In this document: piece after piece, positions 48,837-61,415 of the stretch
How positions within the stretch are numbered: the stretch's first letter is position 1
How the letters are laid out: each line of letters begins with the position of its first letter
NCBI RefSeq assembly: GCF_032854445.1
Contig: NC_088303.1
Location: forward strand, 1,927,501 to 1,991,500
Source of the DNA: Liolophura sinensis
Taxonomy: Eukaryota; Mollusca; Polyplacophora; Chitonida; Chitonidae
Length of the DNA: 64,000 nt
Direction of reading: 5' to 3'
Translations under genes and position numbers: made by a program
The notes under the pieces: generated by a model
Database searches by the model: none
The model's input: the letters and a program-made list of their open reading frames with translations, nothing else
What the model was told of the DNA's origin: nothing

Positions 48837-49654
48837 ATGCATTTTCTTGAAACAACACGACAGATCCGTCATGTACAGCATAATAGTTTGTTACAATAAA
48901 TTAATCCAGTCTTTCAGTACTCAGAAAATCTAGAATAAATTCATCGTGTACACGCATAAATTAGGGCCTACCGACTGAAAAATCTACCAAGGGTTCGTTT
49001 TTGGTTATTATTAAAATCAGGCAGTTTTTCTTTTTATATTTTTTCAATTTAAGCTTGCTGAATTATGGATATTCAATAAATTTGAAGTGTAAGTCTGTAT
49101 AAATTAACGTAAAGTTCTTCAAAGTGGATTCTTATTAAATAATCTAATAAATTTAGATTTAATAAGTTTAAAATATAAGTTTAATACCTATTGAATCCTT
49201 ATTTTCAGAAAAAAATAAATAAAATAACCCGATCTACCTGTATACTAAAATTCACAAATTCATCTTCTTATCCAAACAAACAACTTCTTCATTTTGGCCT
49301 AAGCCAATGTACGCTCTGCATAAAAAAGCATGACATTTGTTCGAATTAAAGTGAAAAGTATGAGTCAACGTTTTGTGTATAGCCGGTGTGCGCGCCCTAT
49401 ACTTTACCGGGTTACGCGTATTATGTTGAGTAATAGGTAAGCACGGAGCCCGGTCAGAATCAGGATGATAATGAAAGATCTAGGCTACTCCAGGGCTCGA
49501 CCTATTTACTGCGAACAAGCTGGTTGTTGTTGACACACGCATTAGCCGATCTCTCAATGGCTTCTGTCTCACCGAATGGAACCTACTGAACAACTGTCTC
49601 CAACACTAAGACGCCTTTTTTTACTTTGACTTGTGGGGTTAAATTTTGATTTAC

Positions 49655-49735
49655 CAGTGTCAGTTCGCCATAAATCAGCGCCCGAGTCTCCGTCTTTTCT
49701 TCTCGTAGAGGGTACACCAAGGTCGTGCTGCTATC
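49655..49735 (-). CDS. Weak candidate exon, unknown protein (27 codons, phase 0-0)
   Basis: The reverse strand carries a strong acceptor (GCTGTTTTTCTTCAGTCTTCAG), an 81-nt open segment encoding DSSTTLVYPLREEKTETRAL IYGELTL, and a GTAAAT donor. An exact multiple of three between consensus splice sites makes a real exon plausible. No family is recognised. It is 13 kb from the laminin-G gene and on the opposite strand. Confidence 0.28.
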
Positions 49736-49999
49736 CTGAAGACTGAAGAAAAACAGCTGATTGTGTTTTGTGTTCACGGTATAGTAGAAGTAGTCTTCAT
49801 TCATACTGAATTCATAAAAGTAGGCCAGGTCTCAATGGGGGAGTATACAGGAGATAGGATGACAGGTTCCTGGGACCAGTTGGTTGACAGAATACACACT
49901 TTGTGTATACCAATGTCAATACCGTATTGCCCTCATGCAGACCACCGGTGAAAAAGGAACGTCTAGTCGTCGGTTCAAACCCTAGCCTAGACTTACATC

Positions 50000-50066
50000 T
50001 TCAAACTGTCAAGGTTTGCCGATGTGGCGTTAAGCCATAATCATTCATTCATTCAAACTGTCAAGG
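50000..50066 (+). mobile_element. SINE family D, severely 5'-truncated, with 15-bp target-site duplication
   Basis: The insert 50015-50051 (TTTGCCGATGTGGCGTTAAG, CCATAATCATTCATTCA) is flanked by identical TTCAAACTGTCAAGG at 50000-50014 and 50052-50066. The same GATGTGGCGTTAAGCCATAA TCATTCATTC string occurs at 41216-41252. Confidence 0.85.
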
Positions 50067-50250
50067 GGCCTCCGTGGTTAGTGTAACAATCCAGGAGTCT
50101 CTCACCAATGCGGTCGCTGTGAGTCAAGCTCACGGGAAGGTCTTCCAGCAATCTGCGGATGGTCGTGGGTTTCCCTGGGGCTCTGTCCGGTTTCCTTACA
50201 CCATAATGCTGGCCACCGTCGTATATGTGAAATCTTAATCATATCAATCA
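50067..50250 (+). mobile_element. SINE family A, near full length with degraded tail
   Basis: Starts GGCCTCCGTGGTTAGTGTAA, CAATCCAGGAGTCTCTCACC, GGTCGCTGTGAGTCAAGC, CTGCGGATGGTCGTGGGTTT, CACCATAATGCTGGCCACCG. The tail is shortened to GTGAAATCTTAATCATATCA ATCAATCG. It directly follows a small family-D insertion. Confidence 0.85.
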
Positions 50251-50989
50251 ATCGACCTGGCAAGCCCGCTAAGCATGATGAAAACACGATGACCGATTAA
50301 TTAGTGTTAGCAATTGGAATAATTTGGAATAATGCCAGCTATTTTCAGCACTGACTTCAGGAATATACTGTGCAAAGCTTGCTTTATTCTGTCCGTTGGA
50401 AGGTGTAATTTTGCAGGGCATTGAATTTGAACGTCAGCTTTGTTTTGAAAGTATGTCACTCTTTGCTCATTCTGCATCACCGCTGTAATGGTATTTGGGT
50501 ATTTTTCACGCCACGTTCATGATAGGGGTATTGATAGGTTTCACAATGTTAATGATGAACAAAACGACAAAAAACACTTTGTACAAACTGACTTATTCAC
50601 AAGCTTTCGGAAGAGATTTTCAAAGACAGAGAGGACCCTGGACTCAGAAATAAAGCTGTTTACAAAATCAACTGTGGGGAATGTGAAAAATATATAGGTA
50701 AAACGTACGGACACCTAACTGTCAGGTTACTTGAACATGATGAAAGTGCACAATGGTAATAAATGATGACACGATGGCACGAAGCGCTGACCACTGCTTT
50801 GTTGAACCGTACCATCGGTTCGTCTGAAAAATTCTCACAGGATCAATGCGGAGAAAGAAAGCATTCATTTTCATTTTGTGTCCAAACAGTGGCACACAGG
50901 AAAGGGAACTAGAATACCGTAACCGTCACTATTAACCACATGATAGCAAAATACCGATGGTACAAAGCTATACGGCTTTGACGAAACTA

Positions 50990-51130
50990 TGATAGAACGA
51001 TGGCACGACGCGAAGGCACGAAGACAAGCGATGATACCATGATACGGGGCGAAGGCGCGATGGCACAGAGCGATGGCACGATAACACGGGGCAATGACAC
51101 GAAGCGATGGTACATTGGCACCCGTACGAA
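50990..51130. repeat. Degenerate GCGATGGCACGA repeats
   Basis: Loose copies of CGATGGCACGAAGCG, GCGAAGGCGCGATGGCAC and similar, 14-16 bp spacing, strongly diverged. The pattern extends weakly left to about 50760. Confidence 0.6.
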
Positions 51131-51894
51131 GGGATTCTCGTCGTAACATTGCTTGTCCAAAGTCGCTTCGTATCTTCGTCTTATGGCTTCGTAAATGTTA
51201 GAGTTATAATGATACTAATGTTTGAAAAAAGTATAATGCGATACGTTTTGCAGATTTAGGGCACTTTGTTATGAAAGGTAACACGTGAACAAACGAGGTT
51301 AATATTTGTGAAAGATAATTATTTGGGCAATACTAAAATAATAACAAAAAAAAACTGTATTTTTGCCAAAAATCTCCGGAACAGTCTTTTAAATGTACAA
51401 ATCTATCAACGAGTTCGAACTGAGAACCGACACGGTACAGGGAGACCCCATCTGAAAACGATAAAATATATAAATGAAAGTGGCGTTAAACCACATAGCC
51501 AAAGAAACTACTCGTACTGGTACAGATAGCGGTCTGATAAACCTGTCCCTTATACGTAATTGGAGGTGGATCTCCGAGGTATCATCAGCATATAGTCATT
51601 TCTAGTTCGATATATTAATACGCAGCACGTTGCGCCAACAGTGCTGTTCGCGTTTATAAGGGACGTGAGGTTTCATCTCCTATAACTGTTGTTACGTCCC
51701 AAATCAATATGGGTTCACATCGTGCTCCTCCTTTCGAATACTGTCTCCTCTCTTACAACCAGTATGTGACAGACTGTTTAGATTTCTGGCAGAGGCAATA
51801 CTGATAATGCCGATATCACTTTGGAAAAACACAAGCATCCGCTTTCTGCTGTGCATATACAGACCAAGTGTTTATAATTGGCAAGGTGAATGTA

Positions 51895-52005
51895 GCATCA
51901 ATGTAGAATAAATGTAGCATAAATATAGTATAAATGCAGCATAAGTATAGTATAAATGTGGTATAAATGTAGCATAAATATAGTATAAATGTAGCATAAA
52001 TGACT
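51895..52005. repeat. Short AT-rich array, 11/22-bp unit
   Basis: GTAGCATAAATATAGTATAA ATGTAGCATAAATAT-type direct repeats. Confidence 0.85.
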
Positions 52006-54950
52006 TTAAAGATTAGGAACACCAACAGTTTAACTGCCGGAAAACACGTTGTGAAAAATAGTCGCCAGTCAAACTAACTCTTGGCCAAGGAGCTGAAAGT
52101 GATCGAAATTATGCAGTGAGTTCAATAAAAAAAATATGAGTCGTTTTCCTAACCGCTCTAATTTATTCCAAAAGTGTCGTAAAATTCCCAATACATTTCC
52201 CACTAGAAATTGTGCTAAAAAGTCAACAACAAAAAATGCTGAAAAAGAAAGAAATGCGCCACTAAGGAAGGCCTATGTGAAGCACATAAGGAGAGCAATA
52301 CGGTTCACGGCTCACTGACTCATAAAGTATAACCCAGTACCGTGTTGGAGAACAACGCCGAAAACTGAATTCAGTCCACTGAAAACAGCAGCTCGTGTGT
52401 TGTCTTTGTTTGCCTATGGAAAATATTGTTCTGATGTGAGTCGCATTAGTATAGGGGATTTGTGCTAAACGTATTCAGCTGACCTAAAGGTCATAGTCTT
52501 TGTCGGTCGTCTGTACAACTGTCCATTCTTTGAGAGTGTTGAGTGCATGCGCCTATGCTTACTGTTAAATGGAAAGCCTACTCTCAACGAAGCACACTAG
52601 GAACAATGTCTGCTATAAGATCTTCTCTATACAACTCTTCGGGCCAGCTCTTTTGTGAATGAAAAAAGGGATGCACTGTGGTTTTCTCCATTTGACACCA
52701 TGATGTATACTTACCTGGTGTACGCCCATTCAACCACACGGTTCCTGCCTTGTGATTTGTAGTGTGCACGTGTGTTTATACTATCTGTGGTTTGTAGCAG
52801 TTCACAATGTGTTTAGGTAGACTGCAAATGCATAAATATAGATCACTGACCGAAATTTAATGAAAGATCCGGCTGTATAACTTTATCAAACAAATAATTT
52901 ATTAAAGAAAGGGGGAGGAGGTGAGACAGACAGACCACAGGTTAGGGGGAAAACGGCAGACCTGTTCCCCTCCTATAAACCATCGGGAACAAAACGGGAC
53001 TGGCAAACAAGTCGGCACTTCACCCGAAGACCCGGTTGGCTCAGCTTTAAACAAACATCAGTGTACATCAACAAAGTGCGGGCCACAAACAAACACTCCC
53101 TTGTCTGGGGGAAATGGTCGTATTCACACAGCATGACAAAAACAACAAAAGACACCAAATTGATGTATTAAAGCGCAAAATACAGTACCATCTTTGTGGC
53201 AGAAGTTTCCCACGTTGTCGCACATGGTCTCCACCAAGAACATCGAAATAAGATCAAACAAAACAAAAAACGGCGATGCCGCCTAAGGGACATTTTGCCT
53301 GGGTAGAACTCCCTTTAAAGAAAGTCACTAATCACTTGTTAAAGAGATGGTCGGGGACAATAGTTGGATTCGGGGTGGTGGGTAAGATGTGTAGAGGTGC
53401 TGGGGGAGTTCACAGTGGAGAGGTGTTTCTAGAGAGTCTGCGTTCCACAAAGGCACGTCTGTTCAACAACATCACAGTATATCAGATACTCCGATCCCAT
53501 CTGCCTTAACCCTACACGCCATTATATCCCATTCAATACAGTCGTGAAATCGGAGAATAAACTGAGCTCTGATGATGGTGGAGATAATGGGAATACACTG
53601 TGGCAATGTGACATATTTGTAAGTCTCAGAAACTAAAACTGATTGATGGTGGAGGGAGGTGAAAGCCAGGAGGAGGGAGGGTGGTCTGAGCAAACAAGAA
53701 CCAAGACATAAATGAGGAGGACGTTTAAACAGAGGATCTGACATAATACAAACCGACTGTCCTCCGACACAGAACAACACAACTAAGCGTGTAACACACT
53801 GCTGGGCTATATTTCTCTTATATCCTTTCACATTACACAGTTTACCTGACACAACCACCACAAATGTCAGGTGTGCTCAGGTGCAGGTAGATTTATCTGT
53901 TACCTGAGGTATAAACACGTCATAATCAACCTGTCAGTTCAATGGTATCTATTCTAACCACATTATGGCAGAGAGATTAAGAACGCGTACGCTCGTACTG
54001 TACAACAACGGAGAGGTGTATACAGGAATCGCGTAGTCGACTTCTGTATGGAAAATTACTCCCTGCCTGCGGTTGGCTCGAAGCAGGAAGCCTTTGGGGG
54101 TGTTGTCACCTGCGTCAGTGGTTCCCCAAAAATTTCTGAGCATAAACCTGCACTATATCACACAACACAAAGACCACATTATATGAACTGAACTTGATAC
54201 AAATGTAACAAAACTGATTAATCTCAGCAAAGCAAACAACTCAAATGAACTTATACTTAATAAAACACACGTATTTCACAACGCAAATTACTGGCACAGT
54301 GGGAAGACATCACTATTTTCTTATCAAAGTGCAAAACATGCTTTTCTAATTTGCTTTTTTACATAATTTGTAGCACATACAAAATGGAGAATTTCGACCT
54401 GTTAACATCTTTTCTTTTTACGGTACATCATCACCAATCTTCCCCTGAAGCAACCAGTGCCTACTGTTTTTCGTAAATTTTCTTGCAAATCTCTCGTCAC
54501 CTTATGTCGTCTTAATCTACACACTGTTATTTCGTAAAAACAAATAAGTGAAAATAGATTTAGGAAGTTCAGTAAATGTTGCCTCACCGGTTCTACAGTT
54601 TTTGTTTCACGCAGTGCACGCACTTCTTCAATTCGTTCGTACGCTCTGCCGTATAAACCCGAGAATATTTCAATCATACAATAGCAGTAATGATTAATTG
54701 TGGTGAAGGAAATGAGTTATATACACGTTCTGTTAGAAATTGATGGGTACATGAAACATCTCCGCTGTTCAAAACCCAAGAGCTGCATGCTATCACAAGG
54801 TAGCCCCAAGATGCACACAGACCTACAACTGCTCAAATAACTAATATTTATTTTGATGGAAACATTCTGTCCAGTACATGATTTTTGTACTAGAGCAAGC
54901 AGTTATCTTAGGTGGATAAACACCTGTTTAGATGCAAAACGATAATGATT
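52006..54950. other. Long span without recognised genes
   Basis: Minus-strand open frames at 53472-53861 (129 codons) and 54402-54677 (91 codons) have no domain I recognise and no clear splice context. A purine-rich tract lies at 53640-53690. The left end of the LDHD 3' region may begin near 54848. Confidence 0.4.
54848..54853 (-). terminator. Candidate polyadenylation signal for LDHD
   Basis: Reading the minus strand downstream of the LDHD stop, the first canonical AATAAA I find lies here, on the far side of the 85-bp minisatellite. If used, the 3' UTR would be about 1.6 kb and would include the whole array. A non-canonical signal closer to the stop cannot be excluded from sequence alone. 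Confidence 0.3.
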
Positions 54951-56398
54951 CTGGTTACCTGTCCTGTGGTAATCATGACCACATGGTGCTCATCTATTCC
55001 AGGTTAATGATGTTCACCTCGATGGTAAAATCTTCCTGGTTACCTGTCCTGTGGTAATCATGACCACATGGTGCTCATCTCCTCCAGGTTAATGATGTTC
55101 ACCTCGATGGTAAAACCTTCCTGGTTACCTGTCTTGTGGTAATCATGACCACATGGTGCTCATCTATTCCAAGTTAATGATGTTCACCTTTTATGGTAAA
55201 ACCTTCCTGGTTACCTGTCCTGTGGTAATCATGACCACATGGTGCTCATCTCTTCCAGGTTAATGATGTTCACCTCGATGGTAAAACCTTCCTGGTTACC
55301 TGTCCTGTGGTAATCATGACCACATGGTGCTCATCTCTTCCAGGTTAATGATGTTCACCTCAATGGTAAAACCTTCCTGGTTACCTGTCCTGTGGTAATC
55401 ATGACCACATGGTGCTCATCTATTCCAGGTTAATGATGTTCACCTTTTATGGTAAAACCTTCCTGGTTACCTGTCCTGTGGTAATCATGACCACATGGTG
55501 CTCATCCATTCCAGGTTAATGATGTTCACCTCAATGGTAAAACCTTCCTAGTTACCTGTCTTGTGGTAATCATGACCACATGGTGCTCATCTATTCCAGG
55601 TTAATGATGTTCACCTTTTATGGTAAAACCTTCCTGGTTACCTGTCTTGTGGTAATCATGACCACATGGTGCTCATCTATTCCAGGTTAATGATGTTCAC
55701 CTGGATGGTAAAACCTTCCTGGTTACCTGTCCTGTGGTAATCATGACCACATGATGCTCATCTATTCCAGGTTAATGATGTTCACCTCGGTGGTAAAACC
55801 TTCCTGGTTACCTGTCTTGTGGTAATCATGACCACATGGTGCTCATCTCTTCCAGGTTAATGATGTTCACCTGGATGGTAAAACCTTCCTGGTTACCTGT
55901 CCTGTGGTAATCATGACCACATGGTGCTCATCTATTCCAGGTTAATGATGTTCACCTCGATGGTAAAACCTTCCTGGTTACCTGTCCTGTGGTAATCATG
56001 ACCACATGGTGCTCATCTATTCCAGGTTAATGATGTTCACCTCGGTGGTAAAACCTTCCTGGTTACCTGTCTTGTGGTAATCATGACCACATGGTGCTCA
56101 TCTCTTCCAGGTTAATGATGTTCACCTGGATGGTAAAACCTTCCTGGTTACCTGTCCTGTGGTAATCATGACCACATGGTGCTCATCTCTTCCAGGTTAA
56201 TGATGTTCACCTGGATGGTAAAACCTTCCTGGTTACCTGTCGTGTGGTAATCATGACCACATGGTGCTCATCTCTTCCAGGTTAATGATGTTTACCTCGG
56301 TGGTAAAACCTTCCTGGTTACCTGTCTTGTGGTAATCATGACCACATGGTGCTCATCTATTCCAGGTTAATGATGTTCACCTGGATGGTAAAACCTTG
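54951..56398. repeat. 85-bp minisatellite, ~17 copies, abutting LDHD 3' end
   Basis: Direct tandem array; units contain CTGGTTACCTGTCCTGTGGT, ATCATGACCACATGGTGCTC and CAGGTTAATGATGTTCACCT. Copies differ at a few positions (CTATTCC/CTCTTCC, TCGATGG/TCAATGG/TGGATGG) and some are one base longer (TTTTATGG variant, 86 bp). No open frame runs through it. It starts about 50 bases downstream of the LDHD stop and is probably 3' UTR or immediate 3' flank. Confidence 0.95.
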
Positions 56399-56447
56399 CA
56401 GATTAAGGTTCATACTGATCATTTGGGTGGGTAAACTTCGGTCTAGT

Positions 56448-56631
56448 TCATAGTGTTAATTTTGGTGGCAACACTTTGCCCGGGTTCATGATGTTTTGGG
56501 GATCCATCATTCTTTTAAGTTGCCACAAAACATCTATTGCAGTTTCCCCTAACTCTTTGGCCAGTAGACTGCGCTTGCCAAGCCCCACACCGTGTTCTCC
56601 TGTACAGGTCCCACCTACAGCCAATGCATCT
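56448..56631 (-). CDS. LDHD: LDHD terminal coding exon with stop codon
   Basis: A 184-nt terminal coding segment after a TTATTTCAG acceptor. One base completes the Lys codon split from the previous exon, followed by 60 codons and TGA at 56448-56450. It encodes [20 protein letters not shown], a helix containing [14 protein letters not shown], then [14 protein letters not shown]. The [14 protein letters not shown] and [11 protein letters not shown] motifs are the diagnostic C-terminal signature of LDHD and GlcD-type flavoproteins. The methionine of an in-frame MFWFYF extension upstream of the acceptor is intronic, not a start. The sequence is intact and ends at the expected family position. The stop is followed within about 50 bases by the 85-bp minisatellite. 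Confidence 0.93.
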
Positions 56632-56682
56632 CTGAAATAAAACCAGAACAAGTGATAACTGAAGACAAAGGTAGAACAAGTG

Positions 56683-58676
56683 GACTAGTGAGATAAGTAT
56701 GCAGGTTGAAAGATGAGACCAGACAGCATGATATCTGATAGAAAACAAGTGGACTGGTGAGGTGAGCATGCAGGTAGAAAGATGAAAGCAGACAGCATGA
56801 TATCTGAGAAGAAACAAGTGGACTAGTGAGGTGAGAATACAGGTAGAAAGATGAGACCAGACATCATGATATATGATAGGAAACAAGTGGACTAGTGAGG
56901 TGAGAATACAGGTAGAAAGATGAGAGCAGGCATCATGATATCTGATAGGAAACAAGTGGACTGGTGAGGTGAGAATACAGGTAGAAAGATAAGAGCAGAC
57001 ATCATGATATCTGATAGGAAACTAGTGGACTAGTGAGGTGAGAATACAGGTAGAAAGATGAGAGCAGACAGCATGATATCTGAAAGGAAACAAGTGGACT
57101 GGTGAGGTGAGAATATAGGTAGAAAGAGGAGACCAGACATGATATCTGATAGGAAACAAGTGGACTAAAGAAGTGAGAATACAGGTAGAAAGATGAGAGC
57201 AGACAGCATGATATCTGAAAGGAAACAAGTGGACTGGTGAGGTGAGAATATAGGTAGAAAGAGGAGACCAGACATGATATCTGATAGGAAACAAGTGGAC
57301 TAAAGAAGTGAGAATACAGGTAGAAAGATGAGAGCAGACATCATGATATATGATAGGAAACAAGTGGACTAGTGAGGTGAGAATACAGGTACAAAGATGA
57401 GAGCAGGCATCATGATATCTGAAAGGAAACAAGTGGACTAGTGAGGTGAGAATACAGGTACAAAGATGAGAGCAGGCATCATGATATCTGATAGGAAACA
57501 AGTGGACTAGTGAGGTGAGAATACAGGTAGAAAGATGAGACCAGACATCATGATATATGATAGGAAACAAGTGGACTAGTGAGGTGAGATTACAGGTAGA
57601 AAGATGAGAGCAGACAGAATGATATCTGATAGGAAACAAGTGGACTAGTGAGGTGAGAATACAGGTAGAAAGATGAGAGCAGACAGCATGATATCTGAAA
57701 GGAAACAAGTGGACTGGTGAGGTGAGAATATAGGTAGAAAGAGGAGACCAGACATGATATCTGATAGGAAACAAGTGGACTAAAGAAGTGAGAATACAGG
57801 TAGAAAGATGAGAGCAGACAGCATGAAATCTGAGAGGAAACAAGTGGACTGGTGAGGTGAGAATACAGGTAGAAAGATGAGACCAGACAGCATGAAATCT
57901 GAGAGGAAACAAGTGGACTGGTGAGGTGAGAATACAGGTAGAAAGATGAGACCAGACAGCATGAAATCTGAGAGGAAACAAGTGGACTAGTGAGGTAAGA
58001 ATACAGGTACAAAGATGAGAGCAGGCATCATGATATCTGAGAGGAAACAAGTGGACTGGTGAGGTGAGAATACAGGTAGAAAGATGAGAGCAGACATAAT
58101 GATATCTGAAAGGAAACAAGTGGACTGGTGAGGTGAGAATACAGGTAGAAAGATGAGAGCAGACATCATGATATCTGAGAGGAAACAAGTGGACTAGTGA
58201 GGTGAGAATACAGGTAGAAAGATGAGAGCAGACATAATGATATCTGAAAGGAAACAAGTGGACTAGTGAGGTGAGAATGCAGGTAGAAAGATGAGACCAG
58301 ACATCATGATATCTGAGAGGAAACAAGTGGACTAGTGAGGTGAGAATACAGGTAGAAAGATGAGAGCAGACATCATGATATCTGAGAGGAAACAAGTGGA
58401 CTAGTGAGGTGAGAATACAGGTGGAAAGATGAGAGCAGACAGCATGATATCTGAGAGGAAACAAGTGGACTGGTGAGGTGAGAATATAGGTAGAAAGATG
58501 AGACCAGACAGCATGATATCTGATAGGAAACAAGTGGACTGGTGAGGTGAGAATACAGGTAGAAAGATGAGACCAGACAGCATGATATCTGATAGGAAAC
58601 AAGTGGACTAGTGAGGTGAGAATACAGGTAGAAAGATGAGAGCAGACATCATGATATCTAACAGGAAACAAGTGGA
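56683..58676. repeat. 69-bp minisatellite, ~29 copies, in last LDHD intron
   Basis: Units carry AAACAAGTGGACTAGTGAGG, GAATACAGGTAGAAAGATGA and GCAGACATCATGATATCTGA. Because 69 is a multiple of three, a repeat-only frame of 549 codons (57022-58671, minus strand) stays open with a 23-residue period. It lacks any non-repeat domain and lies inside the LDHD intron, so I treat it as an artefact. Several units with 67-bp spacing (AAAGAGG, GACATGATATC variants) recur at 57121, 57241 and 57721, suggesting higher-order duplication of blocks. Confidence 0.95.
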
Positions 58677-59692
58677 AAAGTTTAATGATACAGAAATGTG
58701 ATCAGACAAGTGACTTGACCAGATAGATGACATTTAATTAGGTAGAAAGAGGTAACTGTTGATAAGAAAACTTATCACTAATGATGAGTCTAAAAAATTA
58801 TACAGCATCCAAAGGTTTCATCAAACACTTATAAAGATGTGACTAGATAGGTGACAATTGATGAGACATTAAAGACTAAAGTACTCTGAATAAAAATAGA
58901 GCAATGATGTAATGTTTGTCAAATGGTCACACATGCTGCCCTTGTGGTCCAGTCTCAGAGTTTTATTCCAACTGTTCATAAATATGCTTAAAAAATAGTG
59001 ATGTAAATGCCCACATGTGCTCACGTAAAACAGGGCATTCAGAGAACACTGGTAGCTTGCCTGATTGAGCAGTTCATAAAAACTGCGTACTGTTCAAGCG
59101 AAGTGATAAGTTCAAATACTAACCCATAAACCAACCTAAAGTAGAACGTGTCATACACATATTTTCTCATTAGATAATGCTACAATCTTACCATTAAATC
59201 AACCAGAAAGGTTAAAATTATCATACTGTCAAAAATATGGCAATCATTTACATAAAGATTGCATACTGACTTTGTATGTTAGAGAATTGTAAATCGTTGC
59301 AGTGGTAAATCGTTGTGGCCAGTGGTCTTTGATCTGCAAATGGTGATATGTATTTGGCAATCCTTGTACAATGTGTGACGATTGCAACCCTGCAAATGTT
59401 GAGTTATGGTAGTAAAACACAGGGAGTTCCACCACCAATTCACTGGAATGACCTTTGACATCCAAATCATTACCGGAGATAAGGCTATCTGTGTACCATG
59501 AGTGACGAGTACAAGCTTGTGATTGCCTAAGCCAATACTGAGCTGACAACAGTCACGGTCTACACGCATGTGGATGGTTTAAACATTCCGTCACAGTCTA
59601 GGTAGATATGAGCATCGGGCAGGGTCAAAGGCTCCTTGTACTAACACAGATGTGCAAAGCTATCTACAGATAATGTGTATACTGGAGAAAAA
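58677..59692. other. Unique-looking part of LDHD intron
   Basis: Between the 69-bp array and a SINE. It contains no splice-bounded coding segment I recognise. Minus-strand open segments around 59244-59569 show no family similarity I can name. Confidence 0.5.
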
Positions 59693-60030
59693 GAGTGAGT
59701 GCATTAGTGCTTGGGAGTTTAATGTTGTACTTAACAATTTTTCAATATGATGACGAAAGAGTCCTTAGAGTACATGTAATGTGCCGATGCAGGACGGATT
59801 TCTGCTGTTTTATCTAGTGCTGCTTCAATGAGACGACTTACCGAAGGCAAGTAAGCTGCCCCGCCCGAGCCATTATATTGATATGGGTCGACCAGTCATT
59901 GCACCATCCCCTTCATGCTGAACGCCAAGCGAGGAAGTCACAACTTCCTCTTTTAAGGTCTTAGGTGTGACCCAAATGAGGCTTGACCCTGGACCTACCG
60001 ACTCCCGAAGGGATGCTCTACCAACTTAGG
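59693..60030 (-). mobile_element. SINE family B, near full length, in LDHD intron
   Basis: Matches the element at 3790-4140 along its length: tail end GTGCTTGGGAGTTTAATGTT, middle ACGACTTACCGAAGGC, AGCTGCCCCGCCCGAGCC, ACTTCCTCTTTTAAGGTCTT and the tRNA-like head (reverse complement with TAGAGCATCCCTTCGGGAG) at the right. The head at high coordinates means the element reads on the minus strand, the same sense as LDHD. It is diverged by scattered substitutions and small indels. Confidence 0.85.
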
Positions 60031-60362
60031 TAAACTTCAACACTCCATAAATTTTGGTATAAAAGTAGCTTGAGACACAATAAGCTTCTCTGGACTCATG
60101 TTTATAGTTCCAATGTATCCAACATCCAATCAGACAGGTATCACCCGGTCCGACAGGTTGGAAAATTGCCTGGAATCCTCACGGACATTCATCACCTGTT
60201 TCAGGTGAGGCATACACATTACAGGTACAAACATCGAGACGTACTGGTAAACTGATCTGAAGTATTAGAATTGAACACAAAAACTGATATAGATCACTAT
60301 TTCTACATGTCAAACAGGAAACACCACAATGACAACATCAGTTCAGTAATCAACATCTGCAC

Positions 60363-60495
60363 TTGGCAACATGACCCACATACTCAGCTATTTCATTGGC
60401 TATTCTTTGAACTTTCAGAATCTCTTCTTGATCATCCTTCTCCATGAAGAACGTCACATGAAAATTTCCATCTCCCACGTGACCTAGTATTGGAC
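60363..60495 (-). CDS. LDHD: LDHD exon (second from last): GHVGDGNFH metal-site exon
   Basis: A 133-nt exon between a CCAACACAG acceptor and a GTGCAG donor, entering in phase 1 and leaving in phase 2. It encodes PILGHVGDGNFHVTFFMEKD and then DQEEILKVQRIANEIAEYVG. The GHVGDGNFH motif is the conserved histidine-rich loop of the FAD-linked oxidase C-terminal domain; by family knowledge its histidines contribute to the metal and substrate site. No frame disruption is seen. The intron downstream (56632-60362, about 3.7 kb) is unusually large for this stretch because it holds the 69-bp minisatellite and a SINE. Confidence 0.92.
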
Positions 60496-61415
60496 CTGTG
60501 TTGGAGCAAGATCAACATACTTAATTAATAATTTACTCATTAAAATGTCTGGTAAATGTATGTAGTAATATGTTGGATTCAACAATGCTGAACTTACATG
60601 ATGGTGGGTGGGTTAATCTATGCAGGAAACTGAGCCTAATCCAGAGAACACTACCACATGCCAGAGTCAAAAACCTGATATAAAGTCACGCCTATCCAAG
60701 CAAATCTTGGATTTGAACTCCCAACCAGTGTTAAATCACAGCCACAACACAAGTTATCTCCAAACCTATATTAAGTTCAACACATTTCTGGAGGTATTTT
60801 CAGCTCTTTCTATCTACCAAATGCAGCCTTATAATAAATGTCTGATGTGTAGGTCATAATTAATGTTAAGTAAATTTTGTCTGAATCTGTTGAAAGAACA
60901 TAGACACGTATAAAATGCCCAGGCATTTTACCTAATGTACCTAAGGGAGACTACTCTTACATATGCCATACATTCAAAGACCATCTAGCATGAAATGCTG
61001 GGTTTTTATTTCTTAATATGAATCCTAAGATGCCGTCCAACAAATAAAAGAACAAAAAACTTCTCAGCTTTTTTCTTTAAGCCTAAAAGTGGCTTTAAAT
61101 TGGAGTTTTCGCGGGCTCCAGTGGTCAGCCCAGAAATTAAGCTACTTGCTGTCAGAATAACTTTGTTGGGGGGGGGGGAAGATCCCAAATTATGACAAAA
61201 CTCGAGTAATATCAGCAAAATCGAGCAATATCGGCAAAATCCAAAAAACAAACTTTGCGCGTCTTACATTACATGTGCCTGATTTCTTCTGCTTATTTTA
61301 TACTCAGTGAAAATTTGTGTTTCACATCTTGGAAAGTTTGGTTTACTCCTAGCAACCATCCCACAAGTCCATCCAATCCATATGGGCTCCACTCTGAAAT
61401 AACAGCTGAGTTTAC

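Noticed and set aside
53472-53861. 129-codon minus-strand open frame as a gene
   Set aside because: No domain recognised and no partner exons; chance openness or an unknown transposon fragment cannot be separated by eye.
54951-56398. CRISPR-like regular repeats (also 24222-24585 and 62749-64000)
   Set aside because: The repeats are contiguous without unique spacers, and the sequence is animal, not prokaryotic; these are minisatellites.
56632-56651. Start codon for a short LDHD-like protein (MFWFYF...)
   Set aside because: This segment is the polypyrimidine-rich intron end before the acceptor; the true protein continues from the exon at 60363-60495 in phase.
57022-58671. 549-codon minus-strand open frame
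   Set aside because: Pure 23-residue tandem repeat produced by the 69-bp minisatellite inside the LDHD intron; no non-repeat domain or splice support.
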